Shown: piece by piece, positions 1 to 10,069 of the stretch
Layout of the letters: each line of letters starts with the position of its first letter
Position numbering within the stretch: position 1 is the first letter of the stretch
Assembly: GCA_016893485.2 (NCBI GenBank)
Contig: JAFEKX020000001.1
Location: 2,232,001-2,296,000, forward strand
Direction of reading: 5' to 3'
DNA: 64,000 bases
Origin: Streptomyces sp. P3
Lineage (GTDB): Bacteria > Actinomycetota > Actinomycetes > Streptomycetales > Streptomycetaceae
The notes under the pieces: generated by a model
What the model was told of the DNA's origin: nothing
Seen by the model: the letters and a program-made list of their open reading frames with translations, nothing else
Databases searched by the model: none
Program-made: the position numbers and the translations under genes

Positions 1-535
1 CAGGGCTCGCCCTGGCTGCTCCGCTTCTTCGACCGCATCAAGTGGTACCCGGTGGAGCCGGACGAACTCCTCGAACTCCGCGCCGACATCACCTCCGGCC
101 GCTTCGTCCCCCGCATCGAGGAGGGCACGTTCTCCCTCGCCGAGTACGAGGCGTTCCTCACCGAACACGCCGACTCCATCGCGAAGTTCAGGTCACGCCA
201 GCAGACCGCGTTCGGCGCGGAACGCGAAGCCTGGGAAGCGGCGGGCGAGTTCACCCGAGCGGAGGCGGCAGCCGCCCCGGCTCCCCCGCAGGCCGAGGTG
301 ACGGTACCCGCCGGGGACGCCTGGTGGAGGCCGAATTCGCCGCGTCCGTCTGGCAGGTGAACGTGGCGCCCGGCGACGAGGTGGCAGCGGGCCAACCCTG
401 CTGGCCCTGGAGGCGATGAAGATGGAGTCCAGGGTGCACGCCCCGATGGCCGGCGTGGTGACGGAGATCCTGGCCAGGCCCGGAGACCAGGTGGAGGCGG
501 GCACGGCACTCCTGGTCCTGGCACCGGCGAGCTGA
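1..535 (+). CDS. Urea carboxylase, C-terminal part (5' end outside window)
   Basis: This is the C-terminal end of a biotin-dependent urea carboxylase, which makes allophanate from urea, bicarbonate and ATP. The visible part runs from the end of the carboxyltransferase domain (PWLLRFFDRIKWYPV) through a linker into a biotin carrier domain with the lysine motif EAMKM at about 412-426. The protein then ends at the TGA at 533-535. The reading frame changes twice, near the G run at 313-316 and the C run at 396-398. Adding one base at each restores a normal biotinyl domain, so sequencing error is likelier than inactivation. Allophanate hydrolase follows 58 bp downstream, which supports the substrate assignment. 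Confidence 0.85.
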
Positions 536-593
536 ATCCGAGCCCTGAGCCAGGCCGTCGAACCCGCATACCGAACCGCGAGGAGCACCAGAG

Positions 594-2245
594 ATGTCGA
601 CCACCGTGTCCCGAGTCCAAGCCGCCTACGCCCGCATCGAGGCGGTGGACCGCCCGGAGATCTGGATCGACCTGCGCCCGCAGGCGGAGGTCGAACGAGA
701 GGCGCGGATACTGGACGACCGACTGACGGCGGGCGAACAACTCCCCCTCGCAGGCCGCCTGTTCGCGGCCAAGGGCAACATAGACGTCCACGGCCTCCCG
801 ACTACCGCGGGCTGCCCGGCCTACGCCTACTCCCCGGAGGCCGACGCCCCGGTGGTGGCGCGCCTCCGCGAGGCCGGCGCGATCGTGCTCGGCACCACGA
901 ACCTCGACCAGTTCGCCACGGGCCTGGTCGGCACCCGCTCCCCCTACGGCGCGGTCCGCAACGCCCACGACCCGGAACGGATCAGCGGCGGCTCCAGCGC
1001 GGGTTCGGCGGTCGCGGTAGCCCTGGGCATCGTCGACTTCGCCCTCGGCACCGACACGGCGGGCTCCGGCCGGGTCCCCGCCGCCTTCAACGGCATCGTC
1101 GGTCTGAAGCCCACCCGGGGCCTGGTCCCCACGGCGGGCGTGGTCCCGGCCTGCGCCTCCATCGACTGCGTGACGGTCTTCGCCCGCACCCTCCCCGAGG
1201 CCGAACAGGCCCTCACCTTCATGACCTCCCCACCGACCCGCGCCCTCCCGCCCCTCGCCCAGCGCACCCCGGGCCCCTGGCGCATAGCGGTCCCCCCGCG
1301 AGACCAGCTGGGCGAGTTGGACGAGGGCTGGGCGGAGGCCTACGAGGAATCAGTCACCCGCCTCCGCGCAGGGGCTGCGAGATCCGCACCCTGGACCTCA
1401 CCCCCTTCACCGAGGCGGCGGCGATGCTCTACCAGGGAGCGTTCGTCGCCGAGCGCTACACAGCGGTGGGGGCGTTCATCGACAAGGCGATCGCCTCCGG
1501 CACCGAGGGCCTGGACCCCACAGTCGCCGGCATCATCACCAGAGCCCGGGACATCCCGGCCCACCAGCTGTACGCGGACGAGGAACGTCTGGCCGCTCTC
1601 CGTACCCGCGCCCTCTCCGAACTGGCGGACGCGGACGCCCTGTTGCTCCCGACAACCCCGGGCCACCCCACCCTGACCGAGGTGGCAGCCGACCCCCTGG
1701 GCGCGAACGCCCGCCTGGGCCGCTTCACCAACTCGACGAACCTCTTCGACCTGGCAGCGGTGGCCGTCCCGTCCGGCGAGGTGAACGGGCTGCCCTTCGG
1801 CGTGATGCTGATCGGCCCGGCGTTCACGGACGACCGCCTGGCGCGCATCGCCCGCGACCTGACCCCACCGGTGCACCTCGCAGTCGTAGGAGCCCACTTG
1901 ACGGGTCAGCCCCTGAACCCCCAACTCCTGTCCCTGGGCGCCCGTTTGGACCGCACGACGACAACGGCCCCGGTCTACCGCATGCACGCCCTGCCAACAA
2001 CTCCGGCCAAGCCGGGCCTGGTTCATGTCGGCGAGGGCGGAGCGGCGATGGAGACAGAGGTATGGCACCTGCCGGCAGAGGGCCTGGGCAAACTGCTGGC
2101 CGCACTCCCCCGCCCCATGACCCTGGGCAGCGTCCAACTCTCGGACGGCACAAGCGTCCCGGGTTTCCTCTGCGAGCCGGCGGCCCTGGAAAACGCGCAG
2201 GACATCACCACGTACGGCGGCTGGCGAAGCTACCTGCGCTCTTGA
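594..2245 (+). CDS. atzF: Allophanate hydrolase
   Basis: Hydrolyses allophanate to ammonium and CO2, the second step of ATP-dependent urea degradation. The N-terminal half is an amidase-signature domain with the catalytic triad visible: Lys in AAKGNID (about residue 60), Ser in SGGSSAGS (about 134) and nucleophile Ser in DTAGSGR (about 158). The C-terminal part ends in the allophanate-hydrolase domain (TTYGGWRSYL). One frame break lies at the G run 1371-1374; adding one G joins the two halves into a protein of about 550 residues, normal for the family. It directly follows urea carboxylase and is probably cotranscribed. The ATG at 594 follows a GAGGAG-like site at 580-585. Confidence 0.92.
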
Positions 2246-2265
2246 GTGAGGCGGGGCGCACCCCC

Positions 2266-2293
2266 AGGGGCGCGGGGAAGTGCGCGACCAGCC
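2266..2293. repeat. Dispersed Streptomyces intergenic repeat, copy 1
   Basis: This 28-nt stretch is the reverse complement of 47733-47760 at 26 of 28 positions. Its core reads TGCGCGACCAGCC next to a GC-only arm. It lies between the convergent allophanate hydrolase and helicase genes. Short GC-rich palindromic elements of this kind recur between genes of many Streptomyces. Confidence 0.6.
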
Positions 2294-2321
2294 ACAGCGA
2301 ACCCGCGCCCACCCCGCACCG

Positions 2322-5136
2322 TCACCCCACAGACGAGTACGCCACAACCCCCGCAACAACAACTCAACGGCCTTCCGCGCATTCTTCGCCACGGTGGAAG
2401 CCGCCTCACCCCACTGACCGGCGCCGCGGCAGAAATCTGCCCCAACACATCGATCACCTGCTTGCACCACCGAACAAAGTCCCCGGCCGGCATCTCGACC
2501 TCCCGAAGGACCTCGTCCAACCCCTTCCCACTGGCCCACATGTACGCGGCCCAGGCAAACCCAAGATCAGGCTCCCGCTGCCCGACCCCCTCGGTCTGAG
2601 TGATCCGGAAATCCTCCTCAAGGGCATCGAGCCGCCCCCAGATCCGCACCATCTCCCCGAGCGCGGCCTTGGCCATACCCGACGGCACCTTGGGAGTCGT
2701 CGCATCGTCACTGACCCGCGCCTCGAACACCAACGCCGAGACGCACGCGGCCAGTTCCGCGGGAGCGAGCCCCTCCCAGACGCCCTCGCGCAGACACTCA
2801 CTGGCGAGCAGATCGAGCTCGCCGTACAACCGGGCCAGCCGCTTGCCGTTCTCGGTGACCTCGTCACCGCGCAGATAGTCCAGCTCGGTGAGCAGCGCGA
2901 CGATCCGGTCGAAGGTGCGGGCGATCGTGTTGGTCCGCCCCTCGATACGCCGCTCCAGCTGCGAGGTGTCCCGCTGGAGCCGGTGATACCGCTCGGCCCA
3001 CCGCGCGTGGTCCTCACGGTCGCTGCACCCGTGACACGGATGCGCCCGGATCGCCGTACGCAACTGCGCGATCTCCCGGTCGTCCGCCGCCTGCGAGCGC
3101 TGCTTGCGGGCCCGCTCCGGCGGGATGTGGCCGGCCTTGGTGCGCAGCGCGGACGCGAGGTCCCGACGGGACTGCGGGGAACGGGGGTTGAAGGACTTCG
3201 GGATCCGCATCCGGTCCAACGCCTCGACGGGGACGGGGAAGTCGATCGACGCGAGCCGCTTGACCTGCCGCTCGGCGGTGAGGACCAGCGGGCGCGGCCC
3301 GTCGTGCTGCTCGAAGCCGCGATGGCCGTTGGACCGCCCGGCGGGCAGTCCCGGGTCCAACACCAGTGCCAGGCCTGCGTACTTGCCGGTCGGGACATGG
3401 ATGACGTCCCCGGCTTGAGCTTCTCCAGCGCCACCGCTGCCTCGGCGCGCCGCAGTGCCACGCCCTGCCGGGCCAGCTCGGTCTCGCGGTCCTTGAGTTC
3501 GCGGCGCAGTCGCATGTAGTCGTCGAAGTCGCCCAGGTGGCAGGTCATGGAGTCCTTGTAGCCCTCCAGGCCCTCCTCGTTGCGCTGCACCTGCCGGGAG
3601 ATGCCGACGACCGACCGGTCCGCCTGGAACTGCGCGAAGGACGTCTCCAGCAACTCCCGCGACCGGTGCCGCCCGAACTGCTCGACGAGGTTGACCGCCA
3701 TGTTGTACGACGGCTTGAAGCTGGAGCGCAGCGGGTATGTGCGCGTGCCGGCCAGTCCGGCGAGGTGCTCGGGGCTGATCCCGCGCTGCCACAGCACGAC
3801 GGCGTGGCCCTCGATGTCGATGCCGCGACGCCCGGCCCGGCCGGTCAGCTGGGTGTACTCGCCGGGGTGATGTCGGCGTGCTGCTCGCCGTTCCACTTGA
3901 CGAGCTTCTCCAACACCACTGAACGCGCGGGCATGTTGATGCCGAGCGCCAGGGTCTCGGTGGCGAAGACGGCCTTCACGAGCCCGCGCAGGAACAGCTC
4001 CTCCACGACCTCCTTGAACGTCGGCAGCATGCCCGCGTGATGGGCGGCGATACCGCGCTCCAGGCCTTCCAACCACTCGTAGTACCCGAGGACATGAAGG
4101 TCCTCGGACGGGATGGACGCGGTGCGCTCCTCGACGAGGGCGCGCACCTTCTCCCGCGCCTCGTCGTCGTTGAGCCGCAGCCCTGCGTACAGACACTGCT
4201 GTACGGCGGCCTCGCAGGCGGCGCGGCTGAAGATGAACGTGATGGCGGGCAGCAGGCCCTCGTTGTCCAGCCGCTCGATGACCTCGGGGCGTCCGGGGTC
4301 CACACGCGGGAGCGCTGTCGCCGCTCGCGCTCGCGGTCGGCCTCGCGCATCGCACGGCCGCGTCTGCGGTCCTGGTACGAGGGGCGCTGGGCCTCCATGC
4401 GGGCGAGGCGGGTGAGGTCGGGGTTGACGGCCTTCTTGTTGCCCTCGCCCTCCTCGAAGAGGTCGTACATCCGGCGTCCGGCGAGCACGTGCTGGAACAG
4501 CGGCACGGGCCGGTGCTCGGAGACGATCACCTCGGTGTCGCCGCGGACGGTGTCGAGCCAGTCGCCGAACTCCTCCGCGTTCGACACGGTGGCCGACAGT
4601 GAGACCAGGGTCACCGACTCGGGGAGGTGGATGATCACCTCTTCCCAGACGGCACCCCGGAAGCGGTCGGAGAGGTAGTGCACCTCGTCCATGACCACAT
4701 AGCCCAGGCCGAGGAGGGTCTGCGAACCGGCGTACAGCATGTTGCGCAGCACCTCGGTGGTCATGACGACCACCGGGGCTTCGGAGTTGACGCTGTTGTC
4801 GCCGGTGAGCAGGCCGACCTTGTCCGCGCCGTAACGGCGGCACAGGTCGGCGTACTTCTGGTTCGACAGGGCCTTGATGGGGGTCGTGTAGAAGCACTTC
4901 TTGCCCTGCTGGAGGGCGAGGTGGACGGCGAACTCGCCGACGATCGTCTTGCCGGAGCCGGTGGGCGCCGCGACCAGCACGCCCTTCCCCGCTTCGAGCG
5001 CCTGACAGGCCTCGATCTGGAAGGGGTCGAGACCGAAGTCGTACATCTCGCGGAAGTCCGCGAGCGCGGTGGCCTGCTCGGCTGCCCGCAGGCGGGCTGC
5101 CGCGTACCGCTCGGCCGGGGAGAGGTCCTCTGTCAT
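2322..5136 (-). CDS. helY: DEAD/DEAH-box RNA helicase, Ski2/Mtr4-like (HelY type)
   Basis: A superfamily 2 helicase probably acting in RNA processing or decay. Motifs seen are Walker A APTGSGKT (about residues 57-64), the DEVH box VMDEVHYL (about 150), motif III LSATVSNAEEF and motif VI QLTGRAGRRG. A C-terminal Ski2-like helical part ends at RGVVAYSSVG once the frame is restored. Five frame breaks are visible, near 4315, 3868, 3408-3411, 2415 and 2348-2352. Adding one base at each gives 940 codons, the usual length. The ATG at 5136 is chosen because MTEDLSPAERY matches the family N-terminus; the upstream in-frame codons are not conserved. This gene ends the pafBC-tatAC gene row, as in other actinobacteria. 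Confidence 0.9.
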
Positions 5137-5256
5137 CGTGCTTTCGAGCGTACCGGGCGCCACTGACAACGGGACGATCATTATCCGGATCGGCCCCTGT
5201 GAATCACGGATCCCCGCAGTTCAGGGCGTCATGACCGGTGTCGTACCGGGATACGA

Positions 5257-5297
5257 CGCACCCCCGCCACCAGGCCTGAGCCGGTGGCGGGGGTGCG
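5257..5297 (-). terminator. Hairpin downstream of tatC
   Basis: A perfect 15-bp inverted repeat (CGCACCCCCGCCACC and its complement) with an 11-nt loop lies 22 bp beyond the tatC stop and 121 bp before the helicase start. It probably ends tatAC transcription. Confidence 0.75.
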
Positions 5298-5318
5298 GAA
5301 GCAGTTCTCGTGCGGTGC

Positions 5319-6282
5319 TCAGGTGACGTCGTCGTAGCCGTTGACCCGGTCGGAGCCGGTGCCGCTCGCCTGCTCGGGCAGGGCTGCCCGGCCGGCCGAG
5401 ACGGTCTCGATCTCGCCGATGTCCTCGGGGGTGAGGTCCAGGTCCGAGGCCTCGTCGTCGTCCGGTCCCTCCGCCTCGCGACGGCGCTTGCGCCGGTCGT
5501 TGAGCAGGGAGAAGACGACCGCGCCGAAGTACAGCACCCAGATCGGCCCGGCCAGGGCCAGCATGGTCAGCGGGTCGGTGCTGGGGGTGGCGACGGCCGC
5601 GAAGACGGTGATGCCGAGGATCATCGCGCGCCACCAGCCGAGCATCCGCTTGCCGGTCAGCGCGCCCGTGAGGTTGAGCATGATCAGCAGCAGCGGCAGC
5701 TCGAAGGAGAGGCCGAAGACCAGGACCATGCGCGTGACCAGGTCGAGCAGGTCGTCCAGCGGCAGCAGGTTGTTGACGTCCTTCGGCGTGAAGCCGATCA
5801 GGACCTTCGCCGTGGTGGGCAGCACCCGGTAGGCGAAGTAGGCGCCGCCGAGGAACAGCGGGACGCCGGTGCCGACGAAGGAGAGCGCGTACTTCTTCTC
5901 GTTCTTGTGCAGGCCCGGGGCGATGAAGCCCCAGAGCTGGTACAGCCAGACCGGCGAGGCCAGTACGACACCGGCCATCAGGGACACCTTCAACGCCAGC
6001 GTGAACGGCGTCAGCAGACCGTTGATCGTGATCTGCGCGCACGTGTGCGTCTTGTCACCGGCCTTCTGCAGCTCCTCGAACGTCGAGGCGCAGCCGACCG
6101 AGTCCAGCACCGGCTTGGTGATGATGTTGACGATGTCGTTGTAGAAGAAGGCGGCCACGCAGGTCACCACGATGATGGCCAGCATCGCCTTCGCGAGCCG
6201 GTTGCGCAGCTCACGCAGATGGTCCGCGAGGGGCATCCGCCCCCTCGGGGTCCTTCTCCTTCTTGCGGGCAGACTTAGGCAA
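5319..6282 (-). CDS. tatC: Twin-arginine translocase subunit TatC
   Basis: Integral membrane core of the Tat protein export machine, which with TatB binds twin-arginine signal peptides. The conserved start of the family, MPLADHLRELRNRLAKA, is followed by six hydrophobic segments, and the acidic C-terminal tail is cytoplasmic. The likely start is the TTG at 6280-6282, which gives LPKSARKKEKDPEGRMPL and has GAGGA six nt upstream. That reading is out of frame with the rest by one extra C in the run at 6240-6244. The in-frame GTG at 6287 lies only one nt from the same ribosome site and gives an unrelated N-terminus. It lies 48 bp downstream of tatA, in one operon. Confidence 0.93.
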
Positions 6283-6330
6283 CCCACGTCCTCATCTCGT
6301 GCGGCAGGCCGAGGGGGTCCCGGCCCTGCG

Positions 6331-6612
6331 TCAGCGCTTGGTCGTGTCCGACGGCTCGGTGACCGGGCGCGAGCTGGTCACGTCACCGGGGGCGGCCTGG
6401 ATGGTGCGCTGCACGGACTCGTCGGTGTTCGGCGGGCCGGCGGGGGTGGGCGTGCTGTTGCCCTCTTCCTTCATCGCCTTGGCTTCGCTCTTGAGGATGC
6501 GCGCGGACTTGCCGAGCGAGCGGGCCATGTCCGGAAGCTTCTTCGCGCCGAACAGGAGCACGATGACGACGAGGATGAGAATGATCTCGGGAGCTCCGAG
6601 CCTTCCGAACAT
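6331..6612 (-). CDS. tatA: Sec-independent translocase protein TatA
   Basis: A 93-residue pore-forming component of the Tat export system. It has one N-terminal transmembrane helix (about residues 8-24, IILILVVIVLLFGAKKLP) followed by the FGAKKLP hinge, an amphipathic helix (ARSLGKSARILKSEAKAMK) and a polar tail rich in Pro, Thr and Ser. The reading frame is intact. It is the first gene of tatAC. Streptomyces export many folded and lipid-modified proteins by this route, and the lipoprotein at 10070-11083 may be a local client. Confidence 0.95.
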   Translation of the reverse strand: MFGRLGAPEIILILVVIVLLFGAKKLPDMARSLGKSARILKSEAKAMKEEGNSTPTPAGPPNTDESVQRTIQAAPGDVTSSRPVTEPSDTTKR

Positions 6613-6660
6613 AAGTCTTTACCTTCTCACCGAGGCGGCTGGGTGGGGTGCTGTCCGATC

Positions 6661-6680
6661 GGTCGGACATGTGTCCGACC
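6661..6680. promoter_or_regulatory. Perfect 9-2-9 inverted repeat upstream of tatA
   Basis: GGTCGGACA and TGTCCGACC flank a 2-nt centre, 49 bp upstream of the tatA start. The close spacing and short centre suit a dimeric repressor site better than an RNA hairpin. I cannot name the regulator. Confidence 0.5.
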
Positions 6681-6882
6681 ACCGTGCTGCCAGCGATCGT
6701 AACGCTCAGGGGTAAACGTGAGGCAATCCCCGTGCGTACTCCCGGTCCGCGCTCCGGGCCTCGTTATCCGGACCGCGACCAGCAGCGTACCCGCCTGGAC
6801 CGACAACGTGACAGGGCAAAGTGACGCGAAGCGCATGAGGCGCGCAACTCACACCTCGCTCACACGTGACCTCGCACGTGAC

Positions 6883-7077
6883 TCACAGTGCGTCGACGGA
6901 ACGGGCCGTCGCCACCGCCGCGCGCTCGAGATCCTCGGCCGCCCTGTTGATGCGCTGCGCCGCGTCCGTGACCTGCAGTCCGAGCCGCCGTGCCTCCAGG
7001 AAGACCCGGACGGCGAGCACGCCGAGCACGGCGAGACCCAGGAAACCCATAGCTACCGCGAACATCGCCCAGAACAT
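6883..7077 (-). CDS. Small membrane protein of unknown function
   Basis: A 64-residue protein with one strongly hydrophobic N-terminal segment (about residues 3-24) followed by a charged amphipathic stretch (AQRINRAAEDLERAAVATARSVDAL) that could form a coiled coil. I do not recognise a named family. Its frame is intact and its codon use matches its neighbours. It sits between the zinc-ribbon protein and tatA on the same strand, so it may belong to the same transcription unit. Confidence 0.75.
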   Translation of the reverse strand: MFWAMFAVAMGFLGLAVLGVLAVRVFLEARRLGLQVTDAAQRINRAAEDLERAAVATARSVDAL

Positions 7078-7096
7078 GGGGCGAGCCTAGACCCTG

Positions 7097-7426
7097 CTAG
7101 CCGACGGAGGTCAGCCGCAGGGTCCTGACCCCACCGCCGGTGAGCAGTTCGACGATCCGCTCCCCCGCGGGCTTGCGGACGGCGGCACCGCAGTCGGGGC
7201 AGGTGAAGGAGTAGAAGGTGGTGCGGCTGGTGGCGCCGATGGCCAGGCGCAGAGCGCTCGCCGCCAGCTCGAAACTGCCCCGGCAGTCCGGGCAGCCCGC
7301 TCTGAACATCACGGGGACCACGCTCTTCATCCCGGCGAAAGCGGTGGCCACCGTCATCTCCGGAGCACCGGAGACGCCCTCGGCACCGGAGACACCCGGG
7401 ACACCAGTCATCGTCGACTCGCTCAC
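7097..7426 (-). CDS. Zinc-ribbon protein of unknown function
   Basis: A 109-residue protein with two CPDC pairs (GCPDCRGS and TCPDCGAA, about residues 44-47 and 75-78), which would form one four-cysteine zinc site. The N-terminal 30 residues are low in complexity (Gly, Val, Ser, Glu). No catalytic motif is seen. It lies 59 bp after pafC and 19 bp before the small membrane gene, so cotranscription with pafBC is likely. Metal or nucleic-acid binding is inferred only from the cysteines. Confidence 0.8.
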   Translation of the reverse strand: MSESTMTGVPGVSGAEGVSGAPEMTVATAFAGMKSVVPVMFRAGCPDCRGSFELAASALRLAIGATSRTTFYSFTCPDCGAAVRKPAGERIVELLTGGGVRTLRLTSVG

Positions 7427-7485
7427 AGCCCCTGCTCCTTTTTCCTTTGGTCGTTCGCCTACGGGGCGCCTTCAGCCGTTGCGGC

Positions 7486-8501
7486 TCACTGCGGCCTCTC
7501 GTCCACACCGTGGACTGCGTCAACCACACCCTGCGGCCCGTCGTACGCCGCCAGTGCCTCGCGTGCGGCCCGGCGGGCGCTGTCGGCGAGGTCGCTCGGG
7601 GAGACGATCCGGCCGTCGCGCCCGAGCCGCAGGGCCAGGCGGCGCAGGGACGTCGGGTCGGGGGTGCGCAACGTGATACGCAGCCCGCCGTCGGGAAGCT
7701 CATCGGCGCTGTCGTGCGGGTAGTACTCCGCGACCCAGCGCCCGCCCGGGCCGACCTCGACCACGACCTCGGGGTCCTCGGCGGCGGGCTGCACCAACGC
7801 CTCGGACAGGTCCCGCAGTTCGATCTCGGGGGCGCGGACGGCTCGTCGAGGATCTTGATCTCGGCGACCCGGTCGAGGCGGAAGGTGCGGCGCGCCTCGG
7901 AGCGGCGGCACCAGGCCTCCACGTACGTGTGCCCGACGCTGACCAGGCGGATGGGGTCGATCTCGCGCTCGCTCAACTCGTCCCGGGCGGGTGAGTAGTA
8001 GCGGATCCACAGACGGCGGCGCTCCGAGATCGCCCGGTCGACGTCCGCGAAGACACCGCCCTCGGACTCGAAGGTCACCGAGAGCCGCGCGCTGGCCCCG
8101 GCCGCCTCACCGGCCGCCGCCTCCAGCTTCGCGTTGGCCCGCAGCAGCGCCTGCCGGTCGCTCTCGCGCAGCCCCGGGAGGGTCGACACGGCGCGGGCGG
8201 CCACCAGGAGCGCGGTCGCCTCGTCGGCGGCGAGCCGCAGCGGCTCGGCGACGTCGTCCGGGTTGTGCCACCAGATGCGGTCGCCGTCGGTGTCGATGTC
8301 GAGCAGGTCGCCGCCCCGGAAGCTGGTCCCGCACATGGGCAGCACATCGAGGTCGGACACCAGCTCGTCCTCGGTGATCCCGAAGGCACGGGCGACGTCC
8401 TCGATGCGCGCTCCGGGGCGCTCCTTCAGATAGGTCACCAGGGAGAGCATCCGCCGGGTCTGGTCGATGGCGTTGACGGGCCTGACCGGTTTGCCTGCCA
8501 C
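7486..8501 (-). CDS. pafC: WYL-domain transcriptional regulator PafC
   Basis: The partner of PafB. In mycobacteria PafBC is a transcription activator of the RecA-independent DNA-damage response. The protein has an N-terminal winged helix region (DQTRRMLSLVTYLKERPG), a central WYL domain (RRLWIRYYSPAR, RLVSVGHTYVEAWC) and a WCX-like C-terminus. A frame break near 7840 is repaired by one added base, giving about 338 residues. I chose the GTG at 8501 (VAGKPVRPVNAID), which follows the pafB stop by 19 bp; the next upstream in-frame codons are inside pafB. The link to the proteasome is by gene order, not by shared biochemistry. Confidence 0.9.
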
Positions 8502-8520
8502 AGTTCTCTTCCGCTCCCCC

Positions 8521-9473
8521 TCAGCCCTTGGCCACGGCACGCAGCCGGTCCACCACGTCGGCCCGCAGCTCGGCCGGCTCCAGGACGACCACGTCAGGGC
8601 CGAACTCCACCAGCCAGGCGTCCAACCCGTGGCCGTACGGAATCTCCAACTCGTCCCAGCCGTCCCCGAGTTCCCGAACCGCCGCGGCTTTCGCCCGCAA
8701 GGGGTAACCGGAGCCCGTGCGCAGCCGGATCAGCGCGGAGCGGTCGGCGGTCTCCCCGCCCAGCTCGCGACGGTCTCCCGCACGGTGACGACGTCGGGGA
8801 TGTCCGCGGTGAACCGTCCGTTGCGCGAGCGGACCTTGCCGGTGATCCGGGACAGCCGGAAGACGCGCTCGGCGCCCCGGTCGCGGTCCCAGCCGGCGAG
8901 GTACCAGTGGCCGCGCCAGCACTCCAGCGCCCACGGCTCGACGTTGCGGGGTTCGGGGCGGGCGGCGGTGGCCTTGCGGTACTCGAAGACCACCGGGCGG
9001 CGGTCGCGGCAGGCCAGCATCAACGGCTCGAACGACGCCTCGTGCACCGGGATCCGCGGCTCCAGCGCGCCGTGCGGCTCGTACGGGTCGAGGTCCTCCG
9101 GCATCCCGGCGGCGCGCAGCTTCTGCAGGGCGCCGCTGGCGGCACCGGCGAGCCGGGCCTGCTGCCACACCTTGGCGGCGAGGCCGAGCGCGGCGGCCTC
9201 CTCGGCGTCGAGGGTGATGGGCGGCAGTCGGTTGCTGTCGCGGCGAGCGAGATAGCCGACCTCGCCGTCCAGGTTCTCCACCGTCTCGATGACGAGCCCG
9301 AGTTCGCGCAGATCGTCCTTGTCGCGCTCGAACATCCGGTTGAAGGAGTCGTCCGAGCCCGCCTCGAGGTAGGCCTCGATGGACTCGCGCAGCTCACGCT
9401 TGCTGAGCGGCCGCCGTGTCCCGAGCAGACACAGCGCGAGGTTCATCAGCCGCTCGGCCTTGGCAATGGCCAT
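8521..9473 (-). CDS. pafB: WYL-domain transcriptional regulator PafB
   Basis: The first subunit of the PafBC DNA-damage regulator. It starts MAIAKAERLMNLALCLL, followed by a helix-turn-helix segment (SKRELRESIEAYLEAGSDDSFNRMF, about residues 22-46), a WYL domain (RRPVVFEYRKATA) and a WCX extension (DAWLVEFGPDVVVLEP). A single missing G or C in the run at 8754-8757 splits the frame; repair gives 317 residues. pafB and pafC are separated by only 19 bp and were probably one transcript. Confidence 0.9.
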
Positions 9474-9545
9474 CGACGCCCTTCGCCTTCCTCATGTACG
9501 TACGAACGATGACCGTACCGCTCCGCGCAGGCCTGACAAAGCCGA

Positions 9546-9573
9546 GGGCCCATGCCCCAGCAGGCATGGGCCC
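9546..9573 (-). terminator. Hairpin downstream of the FKBP gene
   Basis: A perfect 11-bp stem (GGGCCCATGCC and its complement) with a 6-nt loop lies 31 bp past the stop of the gene at 9604-9975 and 73 bp before pafB. It separates the two units. Confidence 0.7.
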
Positions 9574-9603
9574 CAGATGATCGGGTCCGGTCGGAACCGG
9601 TGA

Positions 9604-9975
9604 TCAGACGGCGATGAGGTCGACCACGAAGATCAGGGTCTCGCCCGGCTTGATCGCCGGGGTCGGGCTCTGGTCGCCGTAGGCGAGGTGCGAGGGGATG
9701 GTCAGCTGGCGGCGGCCGCCGACCTTCATGCCCTGCACGCCCTGGTCCCAGCCCTTGATGACGCGGCCGCCACCGAGCGGGAACTTGAACGGGGTACCGC
9801 GGTTCCAGCTGGCGTCGAACTCCTCGCCGGTGCTGAAGGACACTCCCACGTAGTGGACGGTGACGTTCTGGCCCGCCACCGCGACCTCGCCGTCACCCTC
9901 CCAGAGATCCTTGATCTCCAGGTCGGCCGGGGCTTCGCCCTCCGGGAAGTCGATCTCGGGCTTCTCGATGCTCAC
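9604..9975 (-). CDS. FKBP-type peptidyl-prolyl isomerase
   Basis: A cytoplasmic single-domain FK506-binding prolyl isomerase of 123 residues. Family motifs are VHYVGVSFSTGEEFDASW, the FPLGGGRVIKGWDQG loop that lines the active site, GMKVGGRRQLTIP and the end segment GETLIFVVDL. The start is the GTG at 9975 (VSIEKPEIDFPEGE), with CAGGAG about eight nt upstream; a longer in-frame start would add 11 unconserved residues. It lies 94 bp downstream of the lipid-anchored two-domain FKBP gene. Confidence 0.94.
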   Translation of the reverse strand: MSIEKPEIDFPEGEAPADLEIKDLWEGDGEVAVAGQNVTVHYVGVSFSTGEEFDASWNRGTPFKFPLGGGRVIKGWDQGVQGMKVGGRRQLTIPSHLAYGDQSPTPAIKPGETLIFVVDLIAV

Positions 9976-10069
9976 GTCTCTGGCTCCTGCTTGTGTACGA
10001 CAAGGCAACCCGGACAGTCTCGCAGACCGGCCGAATTCGTGCTCCGGCCCGGCCCCGATCCCTCAGGGG

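Noticed and set aside
594..2245. Allophanate hydrolase and other split genes as true pseudogenes or programmed frameshifts
   Set aside because: The breaks are too many, mostly lie in G/C runs and hit essential genes. There is no slippery site with a downstream structure common to them.
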